The position numbers were made by a program, and so were the translations under genes. A stretch of DNA of 64,000 bases from Auricularia sp. M13 (lineage: Eukaryota; Basidiomycota; Agaricomycetes; Auriculariales; Auriculariaceae). Below, piece by piece: positions 54,930-64,000 of this stretch (the stretch's first letter is position 1; the number at the start of each line of letters is the position of its first letter). The notes beneath the pieces are model-generated. The model searched no databases, had not been told where the DNA came from, and saw only the letters and a program-made list of their open reading frames with translations. The DNA lies in NCBI GenBank assembly GCA_037042915.1, contig CM073197.1:620001-684000 (forward strand), read 5' to 3'.

Positions 54930-57900
54930 CGGCACGACGTCGGGGTAACAGAAAGGAAACGGCGCCTCGCGCCAGTGGTAGTCCGTGTATGTCTGCGCAT
55001 ATGCGCTCACACACCGCGCTCGAAAGCCTCGAACTCGTGCTGAGTGAACGTGACGGGCGCGTCCGGTATTGATGTTCGCGGCCAGGTTTGCACGATCTGC
55101 GCGAACGCGCGCGCACGGCGGGCTCTCTCGTTCGCCAGTCCGCCGCAGTCAGCGGACTGGCGCCATTTGGCAAGAAATTCTCGCCTTGCCAAACCGCAAA
55201 AATCGCATGCAGGCGCTCCAGGTTCGACTGCTGAGCCAACGCCGGCGCGCGCGGATACTGGAGACGCAGAAACGCGTCCAGAGCGTAAAACTCGAAGCGG
55301 AATAGCAACTCAGCGACGTCCCATATGATATAGCGGCGCCATGTCTCACTGGGCCAGCTGTACGTCGCGAAGTCGGGGTCGCTATTCGGAGGCGATGCAT
55401 ACTCCGGCAGCGTGACGCCGTCGAACATGGGCACGCGTGGCGTGAGCGCGCTGATGAGGTTCCAGTCGCTCTGGGGGACTCGCGCGTCGCTGACTCCTGC
55501 ATCCTCGCCGCCGGCGTCGTTGTCCTGGTTGCCCTGCTTTTTGCCCTTGTCCTTCCGTTTGTTCGGCTTAGGGCCCTTGAACACGGTTGCGTTGGGCAAG
55601 ACAGCCGAAGCGACTGCGGGCCGCACGACGGGGGCGACCGGTGCGCCAACCTGTCGCACGCCACGCTGCTGCTGGACGACACGCTGCTCCTCGGCGAGGC
55701 GCTGCTCCTCGGCGGCGCGACGCTCCTCTTCCTCGCGTCGCCGTTGTGCGGCGATGCGAGCGACGTCGCGCGCACCGGCAAACACCACTGCGTACGCATC
55801 GGGCTCGAGCTTGAGCCAGTTCGGACATTGGGTGCGTACGCCGACCTGGCCCAGCGGGTCATACCCAAGCGACAAACTACATTTCGTCAGATTCCACACG
55901 CACAGCCCAAGCGGCAACTCACCTCTGGTTCATCGGGCGTGCTTGCCAGACTCGAAGCTGCATCGGTGCATGCTCAGAATCGTGCAGGAACTTCTTCCTG
56001 CCCTGCGCGCCGTCGGCCTGGAAAAATCGCAGCTTCTTGGTCAGCCGCTCGCCGAGCGCGACCGCGCGAAACCCGCTCGTCAACTCGAACGCCAAAACCC
56101 AGCCTCGCTCGTAATTCCACCAGAGGTCGTAGTCGTCGAGGTTCTTGCGCTTCTGCTTGCCCGCTGCAACCATGTCGAACACGCGCCCGTCTTCACGGCG
56201 ACGTGCATCTTGCTCCGCATAATCCACCTCGGAATCCTCCTCGACGTACCACCTGAAGTAATCCAGCGAGCGCAGTTGACCCACGCCCTTCATGCGCCAT
56301 GCCGATGGCTCGTGGAGATAGCGTTCCTCCTCCGGCGCGAGCGGGCGTTCGCCAGGAGGAAGCGGGTTCACAAAGACGTGAGCTTCGAAGTCCTGGGCAG
56401 CCTGCTCGGGAGTCTCCTCCTCCTCGAGGTCCATGAACGGCAGCACCTCACGCTCATCGTGCGCAGGCAGCTGAGTGCTTGGTCGTGACTGCGGCAGTGC
56501 ACTGTTCGAGGCCGCCGCCACCGCCGCCGCCGCTGCCAGTGCAGCAGCGTCCAAGGAAACGGACTCTTCGTGCCCGCGGCCTTCGTCAGAAGTGCCTGCT
56601 GCACTCGACTCTTCTCCCTGCCAGACGCGATCCTCGCGTTGATCGCTGTAGAGCCCAAGCTTCAGGCCGTATTGCAAGTGTGCTGGCGATGGCACGAAGC
56701 CTCTCAGGATGTTGCGCCACTGCGCGGACGTGAACCGGTGTGCGCTTTCTGACGAGCGCGTCGCCGCTTCCTTGATGAACGACGGCCGCAGAGCGACATA
56801 CGATGCGAACATGCGCGAGAGGTAGCCCTCCTTGGTGATGCGCGCAAACAAGCTGGGCGTGGGCGTCATAAGCTCGCGCCCATGGAGCAGAGCGTCGTTC
56901 ATTGGCCACTCATCGTCGTTAACGACGTAGAGCTTGTGATATCGCTTGTCGTCGCACATGACGCTCTTCGTCGCTTGCTGCGCGACCGTCCAGGGCTGGG
57001 GGAAGTATGTCGGCCACGTGAAGACCTCTGCCTTGGGGTGCCGCACTTGCGCCCTCGTCGCCTGTGGCGCACTGCCTGCCTGCGAGCGAACACGCTTTGC
57101 GGGTCGGGCGTCTTCCGCTACATCGTCCGCTGTGCTACGCGTAAGCACGTTTCGCGCTGTAGAGCGAGAAAAAAAGTACCTTTCCGCTTGCCCGCTCGGA
57201 CGACCTCTCTTGCTTCCGTCTGCTCGCGCGCGCCGCCTGCGTCTGAGCGCTCGCCTGCGTCGCGATGCAGCCTGGCGTGCGCCCGAGGTAGCAACGCTTG
57301 CGCGATCTTCGTCCTGAATGACTGCGGGATCGTCTGTGGACATTGGGACGTCGTCGTACTCTTGCTGAGGGGCGTCGTCGGCATGTGACTGCCGGTGATC
57401 GTCTATCGCAGGAGGTGGTTCTGCCAGCCCACGTATATCGGCAATGGGCAGAGGCTGCGTTTCTTGCACCGCAGCAACGTACGACGGGCCGCGCACGTCG
57501 TCCCAAACGGCGCTCTCGTACTGCGGACGCAGCAAGTCGACTCGCTTCCAGACCGGATCGAGCAGTTGGTCGCGCTTCAAGGATACCATGAGGAATGCCG
57601 GGACGCCGAACTGCGCGACACGCTTGGCCACGCGTTCGTCCCAGGTGAAGATCCCGCGGTATGGCTTGCGGTGCCAGGGTTGCTTCTCGGTATTGACGGC
57701 CGGAGGCAGCGCGGTGCCGCGACGAGCGTAGAATTTTGCAATGTCGCCAAGCTCGGAGCGGCATTGCTGGTAGTTATTCCAGCCCGTACCTCCTGCAGGG
57801 CGCGCTGGAATCCCGCAAGTGTGTCCACTAGCTCGCGCCGCGACATAGCGTGACCCAAGAAACCGAGTGCCTGTTTACCGCGCAGAAACTGCACGTGCGG

Positions 57901-58946
57901 TATCCCTGGCTGCGCGCCACGAACGTTCCCCCAGTGGGCGTATTCATCGTGAGCTTTCGTCCAGGCTGCAGTCAGTGCGTCACGCAGTGCGCGACGCAGT
58001 GACTGGACGATTGTCGCCTTTCTCTGGGTCTCCGAACTTGACGCAATGTTCGTCAAAGTCCACGTCGTACCAGGCCATGTCGCCAGTGAGGGACCTGTGG
58101 TAGAGGCGTTCCACGCGTCCGTCCATGCAGGTCGGAACGAACGCCATATGGTATCGCCCGACCTCGTGCCACTGCGCGAACCGCGTCGCTTCGTGGTGTC
58201 CAAAGCGACCGTCGACGCGGCGCGTCGGGAATTCGTTCGGCGGCGGTTCCGGGATGTAGTCCACGTTAGACAAGAACAACACGTCGTTTGTCCACCCGCC
58301 CACGATGTCGCCCTTGTAGATGAACGCGTAGCTATGCTTGAAGTGCCCGCGCGTGATGGCGGGCGCGCTGCTATCTTCTACATCGGGAGCCTCGACGCGC
58401 GACGTGAAGCCGAACATGTTGGGGGCGATACTCGGCGCGGAAGGGTCGCCTTCGAAGGTGGGCACTGTGTTGGGCACAAAGGAGGGCAGCTTGGGGCGCT
58501 CCGGGCCTCCGGTCGGGAGCGCCAGTCGTTTTGCGCGCGTGCTCCATCGAATTCAACCACGCGCGGCCGGTCTTTGCGTAGTCGTCCAGGAACGTCAACA
58601 GCCGCCTACTGTTCCAGCCGGGCATTGGGATCGGTATTGGATGCAAGTCGGGCATGGGCCCAGGTGCTGCGCCTTTGCGCGCCTGCTCCGCGCGGCCGGT
58701 CGCATGCACCCTGCGCGCCCACTCTTCGAACTCGGGATCGTACCAATGGATCTCGGGGGGAGACTTGAGGAATCCTCGCCCTCCGCACTCCTTCAACGCA
58801 TCGTTGAGCTGGGACCAGCTCACGCGCTCAACGAGCGCGTCGACTCTGGACCTGATCTCGATGTAGTCGACAACCGGGCCCAGCGACAGCATCTTTGCGT
58901 CTTCGTCGTCGTCATTTGCGGCGGGGCTGGCGGGGCTGGGGTTCAA
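54930..58946 (-). pseudogene. Long orphan gene with several frameshifts
   Basis: From the ATG at 58946 the text runs MLSLGPVVDYIEIRSRVDAL ... TFLDDYAKTGRAWLNSMEHA. It shifts frame at an AAAA run near 58537 to KLPSFVPNTVPTFEGDPSAP ... GDMAWYDVDFDEHCVKFGDP. It shifts again at an AAA run near 58020 to ATIVQSLRRALRDALTAAWT. Next come LGDIAKFYARRGTALPPAVN and the 570-codon block 55919-57631 (acidic segments, basic NLS-like RRRRALRRRRRARA, an Ala run). A clean 47-nt intron (55870-55916, TCTGAC branch) follows, then SLSLGYDPLGQVGVRTQCPN, an Arg/Glu coiled segment and a Lys-rich tail. A third shift near 55190 precedes QIVQTWP. No known domain. It is a broken gene or carries homopolymer errors. Confidence 0.65.
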
Positions 58947-59899
58947 CCCGCTGTCGCTGGTGTTGTCTGGCCTGGGCGACCGTCAGTAGTGTCAACGATC
59001 GCCTCGCCCAGAAGCCTTACGGTGGTACGGGCGTGCTTGCTTGGGCAGCTTGCTCACTCATCTCGGCTGACTGTGCAAGCAGCTTCTGTACGACGACCTG
59101 TATTGCCCAAGTCAACGAGCTCGCTGAAATGCTATGTCTGCCTTACGAGAGCGCGTGCGGCCTCCTTGCCTGTCGTATGCCGCAACTGTCGAGCTTGTGC
59201 TGAGCGCTGGTCTCGTCAATCAACATCAACTTTCAACCGCCCGACGAAATACGCACGGTCCTGGCTTCACTTTGGTGTATGCGGCCCGGGTTTCGTTCTT
59301 GCCGTCGCTTCGTCCAGATAACCTGCGCGCTGCCATGCAGTCAATTGCGCTGGTAACGACATAATTCAAATATTCAGCTCACGGTGCCCTGTCAAAGACT
59401 GCGGCTCTCCAACGAATGTGTGGACCTGGCCTCTATCTGTGGAGGGTCGCTGGGTGAGCGTTCGGGCTTGGCGCTTATTTGCGGAGGCGGTACACAGACT
59501 GTACGAGCCGTCCAGCTTTTCGCGCACGTTGTGAAAGATGGTCAGGCGCTGCGGCACATATACTGCGCGGACAGGCGTTGCGGACGGTCAGACGCTGCGA
59601 CACATAAACTGTGCAGACAGGCGTGAGAGTTCCGGCATTACCCGTTGCCCGCACGTATGGAGGGGCCAAATTTGGCACCGAGAACTGCACTGCTTCCGTG
59701 CTGATCATCGCAAATCCTGGTGCATCAGCGGAAGTGCTGTGGGGAATTTAGGCTGCCTGAATACGAAAATTTGAAGTGATATTTAAATGAATTTAAGTCT
59801 CATATCATAGTATAGGTGCATGGGCAATAGGCATATATTGGCATAGATGGTCGGGTGCATACATGTTCACAAAAGGCATAGACGAGCGTATACATCAAA
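58947..59899. other. Intergenic, no supported gene
   Basis: Short GC-rich frames give way to AT-rich spacer after 59740. A small repeated motif around CAGACGCTGCGACACATAAAC/CAGGCGCTGCGGCACATATAC lies at 59545-59615. Confidence 0.45.
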
Positions 59900-61286
59900 T
59901 TATTTGCGAGGCGCCGACACGGTAAACATGCCTGCGAATCCGCGACGCTTTTTCTTGGCCTGAGGGCAAGCGAGCTTGAGGGGAGCTGGTTTCTTTGACG
60001 ACGACGCCGTCGGCGCGACGAGCTTCTCCTTTTTGACGCGCAGCTCGCTCGGCTTCTCCTGTTTGATGCGCGGTCCGGAAGAGGGTCCCGCACGCGGGGC
60101 TGCTTCTTCAATGTCGTCGTCGTCCTCACTGGCGTCGTCGGACGAAGTGTCCTCGAAGAAGGCCGTGCTGAACTTCCTCTTCTGGGAAGTTGCGGAGCCG
60201 TCTGAACGCGTCAAAACTGCTGTCGCGCCGTTGCTATAGTCAATGAACACACCTTCCTCGTCACCGGACGAGATGACGATAACGTCGTCGTCCTTGGTCT
60301 CCCGGGTGCTCAGCGGGTTTGCGTTGATGAAGCGCATGCGAATCGGCCCGCAGATCGCCGGCTTCTTCGAGTACCTGCCGAAGCGTTCCCACTGATTGAC
60401 ATTGGAGTTGAATACCTCGAGGGCGACAGTCTGGTCGTCCTTGCAAACGTCCTTGACCCATCGCGGCAGCGTCGTCCAGCAGACCTCGTTGTTGTCGACG
60501 GATACCGTGCAGAATTTCAGCACGGCGTCCTACGTCCCGTCGCGTCAGAGCAAGTCGGACAGGCGCCACAAGTGATAAACGTCACCTTTTTCTCGACGAC
60601 GATCATCATGAAGTGCTCCGCCTTCTTGGTGGGTTTGTCGAGCGCGTCATCGAGTTTTTCCAACATAGACCCTTTGTCAATCTGAGGGATGAGGCTGATA
60701 AGTGATCCTGTGAGACGCCGACAAACAAAGGAAACGCACAGGGACTGTATCCTTCACAACGTCCTTGGCGCGCTTGCGCGATGAGGGAGGCGCGTCAGCC
60801 GGGGGCTTCTTCGAGGGCGTTCGGGGAAACTCCCTGGGCGTGTAGGTGGCGAACTCGTCGAACTGAGTCTTGTAGCTGGCGAAGCTGCCGATCCAAATTC
60901 CCTCGCTCAGCTTCGCCTTGTAGCACTCTTTGCACTGAGACAATGTTAGCTCAGGTTCGCAGCAGCGCGGCAAGGCAGTGCGGACGTACCGCATAGTAAA
61001 TGATGTCCGGATGCGTCAACGTCTCGAAGACAGCGATGTCTGGGTAGACCGCGCCGCACACGGTGCACGCAACTCGGTCGGGAGGAGGCTGGTCGCAGAT
61101 GATGTCGACGTCTTTGTCCTCCGGGCCGCAGAGCAGCGGCGGAATGTCCTCCAGCTTTGTCCCGAGCGCCAGATGGCGCGCGTAGTGCGCGTCTTCGAAC
61201 GACGGCGGACGCTTGCTCGCCGGTTTAGCGGATGCGGAGCGCTTGTCTCGAGAGACCGCGGGAGAGGACTTGGAGGAGCGGGGCAT
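59900..61286 (-). CDS. Nuclear-type protein with CxxC pairs and a SUMO-interacting motif
   Basis: Model: complement(59900..60529, 60586..60681, 60740..60934, 60990..61286), 405 aa. Introns are 55-58 nt, GT-AG, all in phase. The N-terminus is basic (SSKSSPAVSRDKRSASAKPA). Two Cys pairs, CTVC at 74-77 and CKEC at 100-103, could bind one zinc. A Ser/Lys stretch ends in RKRAKD (NLS-like). Exon 4 holds a folded-looking segment (LKFCTVSVDNNEVCWTTLP). DDVIVISSGDEE at about 277-288 is a textbook SUMO-interacting motif with a flanking acidic run. The tail has Lys-rich sites of the type IKQE that could themselves be sumoylated. No family named. Divergent from the gene at 62426. Confidence 0.85.
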
Positions 61287-62425
61287 TTGGTGAGACGCGA
61301 GGAGATTTTTGGTGAGGACGAGGCATGACTTTGGAACCGGGCTTTTATCAGCCTCAGAGAGAGAGCAGGTTTGCGCGCATAGACACGCGGCACGAGAAGG
61401 AAAGTGAATCAATCAGTGTAACCACTCGTTTGTCATCTACTGATGGCCACGGAGGACGTGGCTCTTGGCCGCAACAATTCCAGCGCGCGATCACGTGCTC
61501 CGAACTGTTGCACGTGATCGCGCGCAAGGCTCTGAGTCAACTCCGCGAGCTCTGGGCGAGAACCACCAGCGTCGTGCTCGCATGTTTCGCTTTCGAGCAG
61601 CGCTCGCAGGTATCAGACCTCGCAAAAGATCACAACGAGATTTGCGGAGGGCTGTCTCACCAGACCTCGCGCGGCTCCTGCGCAACAATTGCGCATCGGT
61701 GTTGCATCAAGAGGGCACACGCAGGAGCTACGTGAGACGATCGAGATAGCTTCAAGAAATATCCGCACGCATCATCGCGGATTGACGCTTGTTGGCGGGC
61801 CCGACGCGTGCGCGCCGTCTCCACAGCGTGAGCCGGGACATGGTACCCACTGCCATGCAGCGGAGGTCCGCGGAAAGTCTTGCCAGTGTCGGCTCTACGA
61901 CCTGGCAGGCTCGAGGCGCACTCCCAGAAGGCCTGAGTCGTTCAGCGCGGCCGCTGATGCTGTTCCGCGCGCAGGCGGTGGAAATTGAGGCACTTCGTGC
62001 CATCACTTTGCGTCCCACAAGGAGGGCAAATTTACAGGAGATCGCGATCTATGCTGTGCAACGTCTTCGCGGCCACCGCAAACCGAGCTGGCCACCGCAA
62101 AACCAGTTTCTCTGGAGTCGATAAGATAGCCCTCGCTACCTGAAGCGCGACAGCCAGGCGCTCGATTCGCCGACGTCGGTGAGGATATGTATACCTCTGC
62201 TCCCAAACGCAGATGGAAATATCGACGCAGCGATCGCAGAAACCTGATGCGCTGCGATAATTTCGCTCTGTCATGACATCGGGCACCACATGGTTCCGCC
62301 GAGGCCAGGGACCGGCAGACTCTCCCAAGAAATGCACCCCCAGTATCTTCACAAGTCCACTCCCTCTCTGAGCACGAAGACCCCTCTACCCGGAGCCCCA
62401 GCCCCAGGCGCGCTCGACGTCGCCA
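61287..62425. other. Shared upstream region of two divergent genes
   Basis: 1,139 bp between start codons without a supported gene. It contains the E-box palindrome at 61483-61525 and a shorter near-palindrome TGCGCAACAATTGCGCA at about 61679-61695. Confidence 0.6.
61483..61525. promoter_or_regulatory. Perfect 16-bp palindrome with two CACGTG E-boxes
   Basis: Arms GCGCGCGATCACGTGC and its exact complement are separated by 11 bp. Each arm contains CACGTG, the core site of bHLH regulators such as Cbf1/Pho4-type factors, and GCGCGC. It lies about 200 bp upstream of the leftward gene's ATG and 900 bp from the rightward one. It could also form a hairpin. Confidence 0.7.
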
Positions 62426-63957
62426 ATGCCCCCCAAGAAAAAGAGTAAGTCGTGAAGCTCTCCGTCTATACCGAGGCTCACTGCATACCGCGCACGGTTG
62501 TCAGAAGACATGGCGGCTCCAGCCACCGCGGCGCCGTCAACGCAGCGCACGCTTCGCTCCCGGGTCGCGGGAGTGGTGCCAGTCTCAACAGCCGCCAGCA
62601 AACCGCCAGCTATCCCGCGCAACTGTCGCTCATGCGGCAAACCTCGCGTTGGACACCCGCGGGTATGCCCCGTGCGTAATTGCCAGTTCATGGCCTGCTC
62701 TGTTGCTCACGCCTCCTCCTGTGCGAAAAGTACGGCCCTTCGGCGACGCAGCGCCGCAGTCACCTTGACGACGACGCAGCTCGCCGTGAAGATGCCTCCA
62801 TTGCAGACGAGGCCGCGTTCGCAGCCCTCGCAGGGAACGCTCTGACCAGGGCTGACGCTGCTTCGGCCAGCGTGGAAATGGACGTCGACGAGGGTCGGCC
62901 GGGCGACTTGACCGTTGGCGCAGGTGCACTTGACCGCGCCTTCACTGCGCGTGGGTGGCAGCAGCGCTGATACATCTTCCTAGACGCGCCAGATCAGCCG
63001 CTAGTGCTGCCAGCCGCACCGCTCGCCCAGCCAACTCAACAGCCCGCTCCCCAAGTTCAGGTGCAAGAGCCCGGGGTGCCACCCGTTGCGGCGCTCGCGC
63101 CGCAAGTTCACCCCTTGGAACCTTTGGAACCTGCCGCACCGCCCAGTGGAGAGTCTGCGCCCCCGGTCGCGCCGCCAGCGCCACCAGTTCCGCCGACCGC
63201 GCCACTGGCAAGCTCGACGCAGAACGCAAACGACTCGCGGCCTCTCGACGCAGACCTCGTAATCCCGCCACCGGCGCCGCACGCGGCCGCTCATAACGGA
63301 AGAAAGAAAGGCAAGAAGCGCAAGAGGGGCGACGACAGCGACGGCGACGAGGAGGCTGGAACAGAAGTGCTTCGGGGAGGCCTGAAGTCCACGCCCGCAG
63401 GCGATCTTGAGCTCCGTATGTCGCCCGTGTACTCCCGCGTCAGTCAATACTCAGTGCAGGCGCAAGCCATGTTCCGGAGCAGCAAATGTAAACAGGAATA
63501 CGACCCGCGCAAGGCCAGCAAGAAGGCCACGGACATGTTCAGGTCGCTCGCGATGCAGGTACGCCATACTCGCGCTGCACCGAACTCTGCTCATTGATTC
63601 TAGGGTGACTTGCTAGCCAGTCGCGTCCCCGGATGGGTCTTCTGCATGTTTGTCCCGAAGGAGCGACGGGGCGAGATGCGGTCGTGGTCGTCTGGGCAGG
63701 TGCTCGAGGACGTGCCCGACATGCCCGCAGAGCTTCGCAACATCATTTTCTCGAGACTCGAGCCGTTCCGAGAACAGGCAGACGAGGAACGCGAATTGCT
63801 CATCAAGCAGAAGGACGCCCGACTGCAGGAACAGGAAGGGGAGCTGGAGCGGTATAAGAGGGCGGCAGCGGACGCAGAGGCACGGGCAAAGCAGGCTGAA
63901 TCACAGGCTGCCGCGCTGCTTGAAGCGTACGGTAACGGAGAGCACAGGGTATTCTGA
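62426..63957 (+). CDS. Nuclear-type protein with CCHC-like finger and C-terminal coiled coil
   Basis: Model: 62426..62444, 62505..62671, 62731..62950, 63005..63558, 63604..63957; 437 aa. Introns of 45-60 nt, GT-AG, all phases agree, although the first exon is only 19 nt. It starts MPPKKKK. Residues 47-61 form C-x2-C-x6-H-x3-C (CRSCGKPRVGHPRVC), similar to a zinc knuckle. An acidic MDVDEG stretch, a long Pro/Ala linker (about 136-225) and a strong NLS RKKGKKRKR (about 235-243) follow. A block RVPGWVFCMFVPKERRGE precedes a coiled coil (about 375-428, RELLIKQKDARLQEQEGELE). Family not recognised. It probably acts in the nucleus as a dimer. It shares its upstream region with the SIM protein gene. 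Confidence 0.82.
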
Positions 63958-64000
63958 GTCTTTAACCCGCTCCAGACTGTCCAAAAATTGCGAAATAGAG

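Noticed and set aside
61444-61760. Short ORFs between the divergent genes as a third gene
   Set aside because: Arg/Ser-rich frames overlap the palindrome and have no splice structure or motif.

Overview
The window looks like nuclear DNA of a basidiomycete fungus, most likely an Agaricomycete. The genes are split by 45-60 nt introns with GTRNGT donors, CTGAC/CTAAC-like branch points and YAG acceptors. There is an apparently intact KDZ (Kyakuja-Dileera-Zisupton) transposase of the fungal CxC2 type, pieces of LINE-type retroelements, and multi-exon proteins of a lineage-restricted kind. GC is high overall and very high in the TOR block (19.3-24.0 kb).

Layout. 0-3.4 kb: LINE fragments, duplicated and inverted repeat blocks (partners near 46-47 kb) and a Z-DNA-prone minisatellite. 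3.7-5.1 kb: a three-exon Cys-rich orphan gene on the minus strand. 5.3-11.7 kb: repeats, a tRNA-derived SINE and one weak ORF. 11.7-14.7 kb: broken exons of PRP8 (U5 snRNP core) in two overlapping, diverged copies, fused to another gene scrap. 15.3-17.9 kb: a decayed tandem module. 18.0-19.0 kb: remnant of an RRM+YTH RNA-binding protein. 19.26-24.03 kb: the 5' half of TOR kinase (HEAT region, about 1,250 codons in ten in-phase exons), cut off before FAT and kinase domains. 24.2-26.7 kb: an intact nine-exon orphan gene, divergent from TOR. 28.7-29.3 kb: broken PKA catalytic-subunit exons. 29-32.7 kb: repeats and a second SINE. 32.7-37.2 kb: a one-pass membrane protein gene and the eight-exon KDZ transposase. 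37.6-39.5 kb: a PHO80/PCL-like cyclin gene beside a decayed partial copy of itself. 40-43.4 kb: repeats. 43.7-46.0 kb: an eight-exon orphan gene with a Gly/Ala/Asn minisatellite and a one-base frameshift. 46.2-50.6 kb: copies of the left-end repeats, a TA-flanked MITE, a KDZ 3' remnant and an interstitial (TTAGG)n tract. 50.8-54.3 kb: small membrane-protein genes around a GC-rich minisatellite. 54.9-58.9 kb: a long decayed orphan gene. 59.9-63.96 kb: two intact head-to-head nuclear-type genes, one with a SUMO-interacting motif, sharing a promoter that holds a perfect palindrome with two CACGTG boxes.

The most striking pattern is that parts of several normally single-copy, often essential genes (PRP8, an RRM+YTH reader, TOR, PKA) lie within about 18 kb. 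They retain introns, so they are not retrocopies, and they are embedded among repeats. This fits a region that accumulates gene pieces by DNA-level duplication or transposon capture. Protein assignments are from recognised sequence patterns only; no database search was run. Exon models were checked by splice-site consensus and reading-phase arithmetic.
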